Positions 1 to 8,197 are shown, counted from the first letter of the stretch. The stretch: 22,439 nt of DNA from an uncultured Collinsella sp. (GCA_900544465.1 UQVT01000011.1:1-22439); one strand, 5' to 3'. Made by a program: numbers and translations. The notes: generated by a model from the sequence alone, not told the origin.

Positions 1-55
1 CCTTAATCTGCATGATCTCTTTTTCGAGCGCACCGATAATCGCGATGGTAGCCAT
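1..55 (-). CDS. mtnN: MTA/SAH nucleosidase, N-terminal fragment (runs off the window)
   Basis: Only the first 18 codons lie in the window, reading MATIAIIGALEKEIMQIK. The pattern of a short beta strand, then IIGA-(L/M)-x-x-E, is the N-terminus of 5'-methylthioadenosine/S-adenosylhomocysteine nucleosidase (Pfs/MtnN), which cleaves adenine from MTA and SAH in methionine salvage and methyl-cycle detoxification. The start ATG is at 55-53, with a GGGGA Shine-Dalgarno-like stretch about 8 nt upstream. An overlapping ATG at 60 is in another frame and gives no family match. The call rests on a short peptide, so the family assignment is probable rather than certain. The gene follows the serine hydrolase on the same strand with a gap of about 80 nt. 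Confidence 0.6.
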   Translation of the reverse strand, partial: MATIAIIGALEKEIMQIK

Positions 56-133
56 ACCATTCCCCAAACCTATACGAAATTCTCAACCAAGGTATGGTAC
101 CAGCATTTTGTTTGACCTCGCCAAACGAACACG

Positions 134-1252
134 CTAAGCCAGTGCAGCTCGCGTATCAAACAGAGCCTTTGCAATCGCGGCCGTAACCTCGCTCGAACGG
201 TCACTCCATGGCATCGATGTCATGACGCTCATGACATAGGTACGGCCATCGATGTCGATGAGGCCTGCATCGCATGTCGAATAGTAACCATCCTCGCTAA
301 TCCAGCCTGCCTTGTTGCGCACCAAAACCTGCTCGTCCGCAATGCCATCGCGAATAAACGAGCGCGATGTTGATGTCAGAAGGCCCGACAACCACTGTGA
401 AGTCTCGGTATCCATGCTCAGATACTCGCTCATCTCACGCCATAACCTCGCAGAAGTGCGCGGGCAGTAGGTCGGAAAATCACTCATCGGATTCAGTGCC
501 GTTTCGTCATCAACACCCAGATTGGCAATCCAATCCTCATAGCCATCATGGTCAAACGCCGCGCGTAACGCGATAAACGAATCGTTGTCTGAGTTGGCGA
601 CGGCATTCTCGATAAGGTCGCGCACCGTCTGCCAGCCCATGCTGCAACCACCATACGTGGCTAAAGGCCCATCGAGCGACACCCGCCCCGATTCGACCAA
701 CGTCTCGCAAATATAGAGCGCATACAGCGCTTTGTAGCTGCTCGCTCCATACACCTCGACATCGGCGTTATACGTCACGCCCCTACCGCTCGATAGGTCG
801 TAGAACACTACACCCACGTCGCCCAGCTCCTGCGCCCGACACAGGGCATCCTGGAGCGAGGCAAGGCTCTCATCCTCCAAGGCAGGAGTCTTGTTATCCA
901 CCAACGAGAAGGTCCGAACGGTATCACCCGAAGGGATATCGTTGAAGTCCGCCTTCGAAAGTCTCGTCTTGAGATCTGCCGTCGACAGAGCTTGATCTGC
1001 CGACGCTTTGGACTTTGAAACCTTCTCGTTTTGCAGCTGTACCGTTGACGCATCTGGGCGCACCGTTCGCTCCGAGGCGTAGGTTTTAACGGTAATTCCG
1101 AGGATAATAACCGCCGACGTTAGCATCCCAATGGCGGCAATCTTCCTCACGCGGATGCGAGCGCCGGCAAGGCCACGCGAAGACGTGCCCTTCGTCTTAT
1201 ATCTGCTGCCATGCTGCGGCACATACTCGTCCCGCGATGCGATGTTTCGCAC
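134..1252 (-). CDS. Membrane-anchored class A beta-lactamase-like serine hydrolase
   Basis: This 372-residue protein has a basic cytoplasmic N-terminus (about 1-37), one hydrophobic segment (about 38-58, IAAIGMLTSAVIILGI), a low-complexity linker to about 125, and an extracytoplasmic penicillin-binding/beta-lactamase fold. The three active-site motifs are visible: S171-S-Y-K174 (SxxK nucleophile), S221-D-N223 (SDN) and K314-A-G316 (KTG-like box). There is no clear Glu166 omega-loop motif, so hydrolysis of beta-lactams is not assured; a cell-wall peptidase or esterase role is equally possible. The start is GTG at 1252, chosen because CAGGAG lies about 6 nt upstream. KTG to KAG is a mild departure from the usual motif. 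It stands alone between the PFL activase and mtnN and is followed by a short gap. Confidence 0.75.
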   Translation of the reverse strand: MRNIASRDEYVPQHGSRYKTKGTSSRGLAGARIRVRKIAAIGMLTSAVIILGITVKTYASERTVRPDASTVQLQNEKVSKSKASADQALSTADLKTRLSKADFNDIPSGDTVRTFSLVDNKTPALEDESLASLQDALCRAQELGDVGVVFYDLSSGRGVTYNADVEVYGASSYKALYALYICETLVESGRVSLDGPLATYGGCSMGWQTVRDLIENAVANSDNDSFIALRAAFDHDGYEDWIANLGVDDETALNPMSDFPTYCPRTSARLWREMSEYLSMDTETSQWLSGLLTSTSRSFIRDGIADEQVLVRNKAGWISEDGYYSTCDAGLIDIDGRTYVMSVMTSMPWSDRSSEVTAAIAKALFDTRAALA

Positions 1253-1410
1253 GTGGTCTCCTGACTGCCACCGTTTATATACGAGCAGTATGATACCGAG
1301 CAGGCATTTCTTTCCAAAGATATTCAGCGGCGTTTAAGGCGTCTTTAAAGAAACCACAAGCGTTTCTATGCATTTTTGCCAATTCTGTTGCACATCTCTA
1401 CCCAAAACGC

Positions 1411-1477
1411 AGTTGCGGTGAAATAGTTCCTGTTTGGGCGGCATAAGCCGAAAAACAAGAACTATTCCACCGCAACT
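1411..1477. repeat. Long imperfect hairpin, about 27 bp stem
   Basis: Left arm 1411-1442 pairs with right arm 1447-1477. The outer 10 bp (AGTTGCGGTG with CACCGCAACT) are perfect. An A/C mismatch and a C/A mismatch follow, then a GGG/AA internal loop, then CGGC/GCCG closing a 4-nt loop. No T-run follows in either direction, so it is not a textbook terminator. The length and the mismatch pattern suggest a dispersed palindromic element, which cannot be shown from one copy. Confidence 0.6.
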
Positions 1478-1516
1478 TGACGGGGCTCTTTGGCAATCAA
1501 CTTGGTGCCCAGGGGC

Positions 1517-1555
1517 GCTCATTTAAGTCTGTCCCCAATGAGTGCCTTTGGGGCG
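1517..1555. repeat. REP-like short palindrome downstream of pflA
   Basis: Just beyond the pflA stop codon, CTCATT and AATGAG form inverted arms around a GTCTGTCCCC core, and CCCCAA pairs alternatively with TTGGGG. The two pairings are mutually exclusive. It resembles short extragenic palindromes, but only one copy is in the window, so family membership is an inference. Confidence 0.35.
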
Positions 1556-1568
1556 CGAAAATGGCATG

Positions 1569-2387
1569 CTATCCGATAGCGTTTTTGAGCTCCGCACGGC
1601 GCTTTTTCATGCCGGTCATAACGGCATTGCGCAGCTCGGGCATGCGCGCGGTATCCATCTGGGGCACGCCCTCGAGCTTATAGGGAATGCCCAGTTGCTC
1701 GTACTTGACGACACCCATCGTGTGATATGGCAGCATTTCCAGGCCCACCACGTTGTGCCATGGAGCGATGAGGCGACCGAGCTTCTCGCACTCCTCCACC
1801 GTGTCGGTAATGCCCGGCACAACCACGTGGCGGATAACGACCTTGATCTTGCGACGGGCAAGCTCATCGCCAAACGCCAGGATACGTGCAGGATCGCAGC
1901 CGGTCAGCTTTTTATGCTCAGCCGGATCGGCATGCTTGATGTCGAGCAGCACCATGTCGGTCTCGTTGAGAACGGCATCGAACTTCTCGGGATGCTGAGG
2001 GTCGAAGGCGTAGCCACAGCTATCCATGCAGGTATGTACACGACCATCGGGGTTGTTGTGCATTGCACGGAACAGGTCGGCCAAAAACTCGGGCTGCAGA
2101 AGTGGCTCGCCGCCCGAAACCGTAATTCCGCCGCTGCGGTAAAACTCATGGTTACTCTGGAACTCGTCCATAAGGTGCTCGACGGTCACCATGGTGCCGC
2201 CGCTAACCGACCAAGTATCGGGATTGTGACAATACGCACAGCGCATGGGACAACCCTGAACAAACACCACAAAGCGGATGCCGGGTCCGTCGACCGTTCC
2301 CATCGTCTCGATTGAATGCACGCGGCCTAGGGCAAATGCGGAATCCTCAGGACGAGCGTCCACACCCTCAAGCGTCATCTCAGCCAT
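1569..2387 (-). CDS. pflA: Pyruvate formate-lyase activating enzyme (radical SAM)
   Basis: This glycyl-radical enzyme activase transfers a hydrogen from the PFL glycine to a 5'-deoxyadenosyl radical, producing active PFL under anaerobic conditions. The radical SAM cluster motif CxxxCxxC is present as C-PMR-C-AY-C, followed by HNPDTW. Ahead of it lies GRVHSIETMGTVDGPGIRFVVFVQGC, whose GTVDGPG segment is diagnostic of PflA; GGEPLLQ is the SAM-binding motif. The frame is open back to 2417, but ATG at 2387 (272 residues) fits best: an AAGG sequence lies about 8 nt upstream and a longer AAGGAGAGG further up, whereas a start at 2417 would place that purine-rich stretch inside the gene. Unusually it is not next to pflB; about 7.5 kb of other genes separate them. 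Confidence 0.93.
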   Translation of the reverse strand: MAEMTLEGVDARPEDSAFALGRVHSIETMGTVDGPGIRFVVFVQGCPMRCAYCHNPDTWSVSGGTMVTVEHLMDEFQSNHEFYRSGGITVSGGEPLLQPEFLADLFRAMHNNPDGRVHTCMDSCGYAFDPQHPEKFDAVLNETDMVLLDIKHADPAEHKKLTGCDPARILAFGDELARRKIKVVIRHVVVPGITDTVEECEKLGRLIAPWHNVVGLEMLPYHTMGVVKYEQLGIPYKLEGVPQMDTARMPELRNAVMTGMKKRRAELKNAIG

Positions 2388-2420
2388 TCCCGCTACCTTG
2401 CCTCTCCTTGGATGCAACCA

Positions 2421-2493
2421 ATTAAAATGCCAGAGCCATTCTAGCCCATGCGCTTGCGTTTAAACGTCTCGGGCTAGAATGGCACGTTTTAAT
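2421..2493. terminator. Probable bidirectional terminator between degV and pflA
   Basis: CCATTCTAGCCC (2436-2447) pairs perfectly with GGGCTAGAATGG (2471-2482). Outer arms ATTAAAA (2421-2427) and TTTTAAT (2487-2493) supply a U-rich tail in both directions. It lies downstream of the degV-like gene as transcribed, so it probably ends that transcript and isolates pflA. Confidence 0.7.
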
Positions 2494-2561
2494 CTATCCC
2501 CCATCACCATGGCTGGGGTCTACGTCGAGATGTCAGGCTGAAGAACGCTCGCCTGCGGCCT

Positions 2562-3416
2562 TTACGCCTTGAGCGTGAGTACCGCACCGAAGGCGGTCGG
2601 GCCGCAATGGCTCGAGATGACGCCGCCGACCTGAGTCCAGGTAATGTCCTTAAAGCCCAGGTCGTGCGCATAGACTTCCATGTCGTCACGCAGCTCCTGG
2701 GAAAGGCCTACCGAATACGCCAGGCCAATGTGCGAGTAGTCAATCTCGCCCTTGGCAACCATGTGGTCAATAAAAGCACGGGCGCATTTGAGCATAGAGC
2801 CGCGGAACTTTTTGGTCGCCACGAACTTGCCGCCCGTCACCTCAATGCAGGGCTTAATCTTGAGCAGATGGGCGCCTAGGAACGCGACGTTGGACAAGCG
2901 ACCGCCTGCCTTAAGGAAGGCAAGGTCGGTAGGGACAAAGCCCAACAGCACGCGGTCCATGACAGAGTTCGTAAATGCAAAGATCTCGTCAACGGTGGCA
3001 TCGGGATGAGCCTCGATATATTTGGCGGTCTCGACAACAACGAGCGACTGGCCCACCGAGACAAAACGCGTGTCCATGGAGAACACGTAGTCGCGCCCCT
3101 GGGCCGCAATCTTAGAGGACTGATGCGAACAGGTCGTGGCCTCGGAATATGCAAGATGCAAAATAGTCGCGTCGGGTTGCTCGGCATGGATGCGGTCGTA
3201 CACATGCGCAAAATCCGCTGGCGAACAGCCACTGGTCTTGGGCATCACGCCAAACTCGTTACAGCGCGAGTAAATCTCGAGCGGATCGATCGAGCCATCC
3301 TCGACGGTCTCGTCGCCAATCGTGACATGCATGGGCACGCGCACGATGCCGTAGCGTTCGCAGAGCTCTGGCGTCACATCCGAACCAGATTCAACCACGA
3401 TTACGTACTTGCCCAT
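2562..3416 (-). CDS. DegV family protein (FakB-type fatty-acid-binding protein)
   Basis: DegV/FakB proteins bind a long-chain fatty acid and present it to the FakA kinase for phosphorylation and entry into phospholipid synthesis. The 284-residue product shows the family's ordered features: an N-terminal strand with VVESGSDVTPEL (the usual TDSxSDL), KTSGCSPADF at about 60-69 (usual TSQPSP), and the C-terminal GGRLSNVAFLGAHLLKIKPCIEV segment (usual KGGRIS...LLxIKP). The open frame reaches back to 3521, but family alignment favours ATG 3416; the Shine-Dalgarno sequence there is weak (GAGATGGG). No fakA is in the window. It stands alone between the GH32 gene and pflA, with a TATATT -10-like box at 3450-3455 as a possible own promoter. 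Cys64 in place of the usual Gln/Tyr is a minor variation. Confidence 0.88.
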   Translation of the reverse strand: MGKYVIVVESGSDVTPELCERYGIVRVPMHVTIGDETVEDGSIDPLEIYSRCNEFGVMPKTSGCSPADFAHVYDRIHAEQPDATILHLAYSEATTCSHQSSKIAAQGRDYVFSMDTRFVSVGQSLVVVETAKYIEAHPDATVDEIFAFTNSVMDRVLLGFVPTDLAFLKAGGRLSNVAFLGAHLLKIKPCIEVTGGKFVATKKFRGSMLKCARAFIDHMVAKGEIDYSHIGLAYSVGLSQELRDDMEVYAHDLGFKDITWTQVGGVISSHCGPTAFGAVLTLKA

Positions 3417-3502
3417 TCTTATCACGACCCATCTCGACGTTGGTTTTTTAATATATGACGCACGTCCACCGTCCTGCTGCAGAACGGCCTCCAAGCGCCA
3501 AA

Positions 3503-3541
3503 GAGACGCCGTCCCTTGCACACAACAAAGGACAGCGTCTC
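3503..3541 (-). terminator. Probable terminator of the sucrose operon
   Basis: GAGACGCCGTCCCTTG (3503-3518) and CAAAGGACAGCGTCTC (3526-3541) form a 16-bp stem with two mismatches around a 7-nt loop. On the minus strand the stem is followed by TTT. It lies about 150 nt beyond the stop codon of the canonical GH32 gene and just upstream of the degV-like promoter region. The short U-tract makes the terminator call tentative. Confidence 0.5.
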
Positions 3542-3693
3542 CCTGGAAAACTCCGTGCTTATCTGAGATTCTACACGGTTTATTAAGGAGTGTTACTTAT
3601 TCCGCAAACGGTCGCTATACGCGATAAGCGGTAGCTGGCCGCGGCAACTGCGACACATTCCGCCCAACAAGTCCAATCGTGCTCCATGCACGG

Positions 3694-5136
3694 TTAATGA
3701 GCGAGGCGGTAGAAATCCATCGACGCCGCACCCTCGGCGTGCAGCGCCATCGCCGGAACCGCCGACGAATAGGTACGGCTCGTAAGTGCTGCCTCGCCAC
3801 CGTTGGCAAAAATCTCGACCATCGTAGTGTCCGAAAGCACGCGCAAATCGCGAAGCTCGCTGAGCTCGATCGACCTCTGGTTGCGCCCATAGCCTTCGTC
3901 ACCCATGTCGAGGGTAAGCATCCCGTCCGTATAGCGTACAAAGACACCCTTGCGGATTTCGAGCTCGACCATCTTGGCTCCCTCACAGGAAACCACAAGA
4001 TCAAACAGGCGACCCGGCTCCTCAACGGTTTCACCGCCTACAGCACGAACGCAATTGCCGCGCATTCTCTCAATCTCGTGCGCCGGTTGCTGGCAGAGCT
4101 TGCCGCCGCGCATGCTCAACTCTCTCGGCACCGTCAACGCGCACTGCCACCCGCGCGCCACCGTCGGGCTTTCCGCCTTCGCATCGGGGCAACCCGACCA
4201 TCCGATCATCAAACGCCGACCCGCAACGTCCTCAAAGGACTGCGGGGCATAGAAATCAAAACCGGCATCAACCATCGGAGGCATGCCCTGGCCGACGATC
4301 TTAAAGCTCGGCGCCCCCCAATCGGCCTCGATGGAGAACCACACGCACTGATGCGGATTGCGGTAACGCCAGCCATCGGCGGGCACGCCCTGCGGACAGC
4401 AAACGAGAATAAGCTCGCCATCGAGCTCAAACAGATCAGGACACTCCCACATAAAGCCAAACTTCTCGCCCAGCTCAATGCGCGTCGCATAGCCCCAGTC
4501 CTCTAGATCACGCGAGGTATAGACAAGCACGCACCCGCGATCGTCTTTCGTACGAGCGCCGAGAACCATGTAGTAGATACCGTCGTGTTCAAGGATCTTG
4601 GGGTCGCGCACGTGCGTACCGATATCGTCGGGGTAATCGACCGGCCCAACAGCTATGCGCTTCTCGCCCAATTCGTCGGGATTCTCGGCAACCATATGAA
4701 TTTGGTTTTGCTCACGGCCCGTCAACACGTAGTCGTAATCATCACGGTCAAAATGTTTAACGTTGCCGGTATAGAAGTAGTGAATCTTGCCATCACGTAC
4801 AAAGGCAGAACCAGAATACGCTCCACTCGAATCCAAATCGGAATCGGGGAACAGCACGGGGCCGTGATTCTCGTACGTCACAAAATCCTTTGTCGTCAGA
4901 TGGTTCCAAAGCACTGGACCGCCATGCGCAGCATCGAACGGATCGTATTGATGATAGATGTGATACGTATCACCAATCTGAACCAAACCATTGGGGTCGT
5001 TGAGCCAGCCAAGCTCAGGCTCCACATGGAACAAAAGCCTATCGGGGTCGGATGCGATGCGAGCCACCGTCTCATCCTGTCCGGCACGCCACTGCTCATA
5101 GTCCGCGCATGTCACCTTATTTTTTTGATTAAACAT
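3694..5136 (-). CDS. scrB: GH32 sucrose-6-phosphate hydrolase / beta-fructofuranosidase
   Basis: This 480-residue GH32 enzyme hydrolyses the fructosyl bond of sucrose 6-phosphate (or sucrose/short fructans) in the cytoplasm, since no signal peptide is present. All three catalytic motifs of the five-bladed propeller are intact: W44-LNDPNG with nucleophile Asp47, R177-D-P with transition-state stabiliser Asp178, and E231-C-P with acid/base Glu231. A C-terminal beta-sandwich follows from about residue 340. Its length matches ScrB/SacA. It is the last gene of the cluster, 101 nt after the PTS EIIBC gene, which strongly suggests sucrose 6-phosphate as the substrate. The ATG at 5136 has only a weak GAGAAAG ribosome-binding site. 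A hairpin in the gap (5159-5200) may lower or stabilise its expression relative to the PTS gene. Confidence 0.92.
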   Translation of the reverse strand: MFNQKNKVTCADYEQWRAGQDETVARIASDPDRLLFHVEPELGWLNDPNGLVQIGDTYHIYHQYDPFDAAHGGPVLWNHLTTKDFVTYENHGPVLFPDSDLDSSGAYSGSAFVRDGKIHYFYTGNVKHFDRDDYDYVLTGREQNQIHMVAENPDELGEKRIAVGPVDYPDDIGTHVRDPKILEHDGIYYMVLGARTKDDRGCVLVYTSRDLEDWGYATRIELGEKFGFMWECPDLFELDGELILVCCPQGVPADGWRYRNPHQCVWFSIEADWGAPSFKIVGQGMPPMVDAGFDFYAPQSFEDVAGRRLMIGWSGCPDAKAESPTVARGWQCALTVPRELSMRGGKLCQQPAHEIERMRGNCVRAVGGETVEEPGRLFDLVVSCEGAKMVELEIRKGVFVRYTDGMLTLDMGDEGYGRNQRSIELSELRDLRVLSDTTMVEIFANGGEAALTSRTYSSAVPAMALHAEGAASMDFYRLAH

Positions 5137-5158
5137 CGCCGTTGACTTTCTCGTCTAT

Positions 5159-5200
5159 GGGAAAGGACGCTCGACTCACACGAGCCGAACGCCCTTCCCC
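5159..5200 (-). other. Imperfect hairpin between scrA and scrB
   Basis: In the 101-nt gap between the PTS gene and scrB, GGGAAAGG pairs with CCTTCCC across an interrupted stem that includes CTCG/CGAG around a CACA loop region. No U-tract follows on the minus strand. A segmental-stability or partial-attenuation role is more likely than full termination, because scrB is the natural partner of the PTS gene. Confidence 0.45.
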
Positions 5201-5237
5201 AAATGGACTTATCCGCACATTACGCTGAACGGCTCAA

Positions 5238-6689
5238 CTAGAAGCTAACGTCGAAGCCAGCGCCAGCGCCCTCTTCATCGGTGGTCGGCACACCCTTTGC
5301 CTTGTTGTAGGCAAAGATCAAGACGATCGGCACGATGAAGGCGATGAGATTGCCAGCCACATACCACACGAGCGTCTCGGGCGTAACGATGAGCAGGCCA
5401 AGCACGCCGGTCAGACCCTGACCGATGGCGCGCACCTCAAAGAGCTTCACGAAGGCACCGCCGCAGCCTGCACCGATGCAAGCGCAGATGAACGGGATGA
5501 TCGAGTAGCGCATGTTTGCAGCAAAGATTGCGGGCTCGGAGATACCGACCAGCGTCGGGATAAAGGACGACATGCAGATGTTGCGCTCTTTGGAATGCTT
5601 CTTGTGAATGAGGTACATGCCGATGGCGCCGCCGCCCTGGGCGATGATGGAAACCGACCAGATGGCCTGGATGTAGTTGAAGCCAGTCGTGGCAACAAGG
5701 TTTGCCTCGATACCCTGGATGAACTGATGCGTACCGGTAACGACGAGCGGCTGCAGGAACGCGGCGAAGACAAAGGCACCAAAGACGCCCATCCTGTTGT
5801 ACAGGATATCGATTACGCCGGCGAGGACGTCACCGATCAGGTTACCGAGCGGGCCGAACACGGTGAACAGGGCGACGTTAGCAAGAATCAGGGTAACGGT
5901 CGGGACAAAGACGAACGAAACGACCTCGGGGATGTACTTCTGGGCAATCTTTTCGACCTTGGCCATAAACCAGGCGGTCAGAATTGCAGGGAACACGCCG
6001 CCCTGGAAAGCAACCATGGGAATGGAGAGCGGACCAAAGTTCCAGTACTCAGCACCCGTCGGGTCCATAACGAACGTGTTGCGGTTCATAAGGCTCGGGT
6101 GAACCATGACGATACCGACGAGGATGCCCAGGATCGGGTTACCGCCAAAACGCTTGACTGCGCTGTACATAACCAGGACAGGCAGGTAGTCGAACGTGGT
6201 GGCGATAATGGCAAAGAAGCTTGCGAGGTTCTTGAGGAACTCGCTGTGATCGGCGAGGCTGCCCTCCATGCCAAAGAGGCCGTTGGCAACGATCAGCGAC
6301 TTAAGGCCGATGATGATTGCAGCGCCGACGAAGGCGGGAATGATGGGGATAAAGATGTCCGAGAATACCTTGAGGACCGAGAAAAACTTGCCCTTCTTGT
6401 CCGCCTCGGCGCCCTTGACCTCGGAAGCGCTGATCTCCTTAACGCCCGTCAGAGCCATAAACTCATCGTAAACCTTGTTGACGGTACCGGTACCGAAGAT
6501 GATCATGAGCTGGCCGCTGTTGTACAGCACGCCCTTGACGCCATCGATGTTCTCGAGCTCGGCCTTGTTGTATTTGCTCGTATCCTTGAGCACCAGACGC
6601 AGACGGGTCACGCAATGCGTGGCGCCCTCGATGTTCTCCAGTCCGCCGACGTTGTCGACGACTTGCTGGGACACTGCCTTGTAGTCCAT
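5238..6689 (-). CDS. scrA: PTS sucrose-type transporter, EIIBC component
   Basis: This membrane permease imports and phosphorylates a sugar of the sucrose/trehalose/beta-glucoside class. Residues 1-80 form an EIIB domain with the phosphorylated cysteine Cys26 in THCVTRLRL. From about 100 onward lies an EIIC domain with about ten membrane segments and the conserved GISEPAIF motif (GITEP-like) of the Glc superfamily. No EIIA domain follows, the protein ending in GAGAGFDVSF, so phosphate must come from an EIIA encoded elsewhere. ATG 6689 is preferred over 6701 because GGAG lies 6 nt upstream; at 6701 the AAGGA sits only 1-2 nt before the ATG. The gene lies between two GH32-family hydrolases and 45 nt after the first, so sucrose or a related fructoside is the likely substrate. 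Confidence 0.9.
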   Translation of the reverse strand: MDYKAVSQQVVDNVGGLENIEGATHCVTRLRLVLKDTSKYNKAELENIDGVKGVLYNSGQLMIIFGTGTVNKVYDEFMALTGVKEISASEVKGAEADKKGKFFSVLKVFSDIFIPIIPAFVGAAIIIGLKSLIVANGLFGMEGSLADHSEFLKNLASFFAIIATTFDYLPVLVMYSAVKRFGGNPILGILVGIVMVHPSLMNRNTFVMDPTGAEYWNFGPLSIPMVAFQGGVFPAILTAWFMAKVEKIAQKYIPEVVSFVFVPTVTLILANVALFTVFGPLGNLIGDVLAGVIDILYNRMGVFGAFVFAAFLQPLVVTGTHQFIQGIEANLVATTGFNYIQAIWSVSIIAQGGGAIGMYLIHKKHSKERNICMSSFIPTLVGISEPAIFAANMRYSIIPFICACIGAGCGGAFVKLFEVRAIGQGLTGVLGLLIVTPETLVWYVAGNLIAFIVPIVLIFAYNKAKGVPTTDEEGAGAGFDVSF

Positions 6690-6734
6690 GTTCCTCTCCA
6701 TTCCTTTTCTAAATCATAAAACGGTTCGTTGCCG

Positions 6735-8117
6735 CTACAGAGACGCGATCGTTGCGTTTGCGCACTTGAGCGCACCGTCGGTGACGGTAAGCGCCACACC
6801 CTGGCCCTGCTTGTTGCAGAAGCGAGCGTTGAGCGCAACATCATCGACAAAGATGGTCGCGATGTCGTCGTCGACGACCAGACGCACATGGTGAGTGCCC
6901 TCGCCCTTAAAGAACAACGGACGCTCGAGGCCCATGTTGTTGACCTGGAACCACGGGTACTGGGGAGCCGGCGTGAACTCGAGCTTGCCCTCGCGCAGGT
7001 TGGCGCGGAACTCATAGGCAAGACCGGTCTCGGCGTCCTCGGCGAACTTGACCGAGAAGCCGGCAGCGTTACCGCCGAGCTCAATGTCGGCATCGAGCAA
7101 GTAGGTGGAGCCGGCATCCGCGGCGAGCACCTGCTCGACCTTGCCCGACTCGCAGGAAAGCTCAAAGGTCTCGACTGCCTTAGCCTCGCCAAAGGCGCCA
7201 AGCATGCTGTCGGGGAGCTTGGTGCCGAGCGTTCCGTCGGCACGCTGAACGATCTCGAGGGGCATAAAAGTGCCACCCCACAGGTAAGAGCTGGGGTCAC
7301 CGCCCTCGTCACGCGTAGGAACCCAACCAAAGAGAACGCGGCGCTCGCCATCGAATGCGGTGCGAGCGGCGTAGTACGCGCGGCCGTCGAAGGAGTCGTC
7401 AGCGGGGGTAATCCAAGGACCGTTGATGGACTTGGACATGCGGTAACGGGTCTTGTTGCCGTCGCTGTACTCGGAAAAGACGAGGTACCACCAGTCGCCC
7501 ATCTTAAAGAGATCAGGCATCTCAAACATGGTGTACAGGCCCGGGTTCCACCAGTCGCCCTGGAACTCCCAGTTGGTCAGATCCCTGGAGGTGAACTTGA
7601 CCAGGCGGCCGGTCATCAGACGCTTGTCCTCGCCCACACGCGTGCCGAGGATGAGCATGTACTCTTCGTTCTCCTCATCCCAAAGCACAAAGGGATCGCG
7701 CCAGTTGCGGTCATCGTAACCCTCCTGGGGCGGAAGCAGCGTCTCGGCGATGTTCTTCTCCCACTTGACGGCGTCGTCGCTCGTCGCGTGAAGAAGAACC
7801 TGCTTCATCAAACGTGCGCGGACCTTATCGCGATTGCAACCAGTGTAGAGCGCATGGTACTTGTCGCCCACCTTAAACACCGTGCCGGCATAAATGTACT
7901 GGTCGACTTCCTCGTCGCCGCCGCGCTCAAGGCTCTCGCCAAAGTCCTTGTAGTTGACGAAATCCTTGGTCGTAGCGAGTGCCCAGCCAAACGGCTCTCC
8001 GAAAGGTTCGGGGTTACGCGTGTCACGCTGATGATAGAGATAGAACGTGCCGTCCTCGCCGTACGGCATGATGTCGCCTACCCAAATTCCCTCAGGCTGG
8101 TAATACACCTTGTGCAT
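6735..8117 (-). CDS. GH32-like glycoside hydrolase with variant nucleophile motif
   Basis: This 460-residue five-bladed propeller hydrolase heads the sugar operon. The RDP motif (NWRDPF, Asp141) and the acid/base region (FEMPDLF, Glu199) are recognisable. The usual WxNDPNG is replaced by WVGDIMPY, with Asp15 the only candidate nucleophile and no DPNG. A C-terminal beta-sandwich with VVDDDIATIFVDDVAL resembles the GH32 C-domain. There is no signal peptide. It probably acts on a fructosyl-containing oligosaccharide or its phosphate, but the substrate cannot be read from sequence. The frame opens with GTG at 8135, but ATG 8117 is chosen because AAAGGAAG lies 6 nt upstream, inside the longer version. 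It lies directly downstream of a promoter with LacI-type operators. Confidence 0.82.
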   Translation of the reverse strand: MHKVYYQPEGIWVGDIMPYGEDGTFYLYHQRDTRNPEPFGEPFGWALATTKDFVNYKDFGESLERGGDEEVDQYIYAGTVFKVGDKYHALYTGCNRDKVRARLMKQVLLHATSDDAVKWEKNIAETLLPPQEGYDDRNWRDPFVLWDEENEEYMLILGTRVGEDKRLMTGRLVKFTSRDLTNWEFQGDWWNPGLYTMFEMPDLFKMGDWWYLVFSEYSDGNKTRYRMSKSINGPWITPADDSFDGRAYYAARTAFDGERRVLFGWVPTRDEGGDPSSYLWGGTFMPLEIVQRADGTLGTKLPDSMLGAFGEAKAVETFELSCESGKVEQVLAADAGSTYLLDADIELGGNAAGFSVKFAEDAETGLAYEFRANLREGKLEFTPAPQYPWFQVNNMGLERPLFFKGEGTHHVRLVVDDDIATIFVDDVALNARFCNKQGQGVALTVTDGALKCANATIASL

Positions 8118-8159
8118 CCGAGACTTCCTTTCCACGACATACTAACTCGGTACAATGGC

Positions 8160-8188
8160 AAGATATGTCAATCGTTTTCATATGTCAA
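8160..8188 (-). promoter_or_regulatory. Promoter of the sugar operon
   Basis: On the minus strand, TTGACA (8183-8188) is followed by a 17-nt spacer and TATCTT (8160-8165). It is a near-consensus sigma-70-type promoter giving a 5' leader of about 35 nt ahead of the GH32-like gene. Two operator-like sequences sit in the spacer and on the -35 box, so a bound regulator would block polymerase. Confidence 0.65.
8166..8180. promoter_or_regulatory. LacI-type operator O1
   Basis: TGTCAATCGTTTTCA matches the partly palindromic LacI/GalR pattern with a central CG. It fills the spacer of the sugar-operon promoter and lies 17 bp from O2, about one and a half helical turns. Confidence 0.6.
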
Positions 8189-8197
8189 ACGTTTTCA
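8183..8197. promoter_or_regulatory. LacI-type operator O2
   Basis: TGTCAAACGTTTTCA has the AAACGTTT palindromic core and covers the -35 box. Its left half is identical to the operator on the lacI-type gene's own promoter (9332-9346). Confidence 0.7.

Larger units (their letters stand above)
1253..1568. other. Intergenic region with two palindromic elements
   Basis: This 316-bp gap between the serine hydrolase and pflA has no credible gene. It holds a long hairpin (1411-1477) and a REP-like stretch (1517-1555), both listed separately. The remainder (1253-1410) is moderately AT-rich and should contain the promoter of the serine hydrolase. I could not pick a convincing -35/-10 pair there. Confidence 0.6.
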
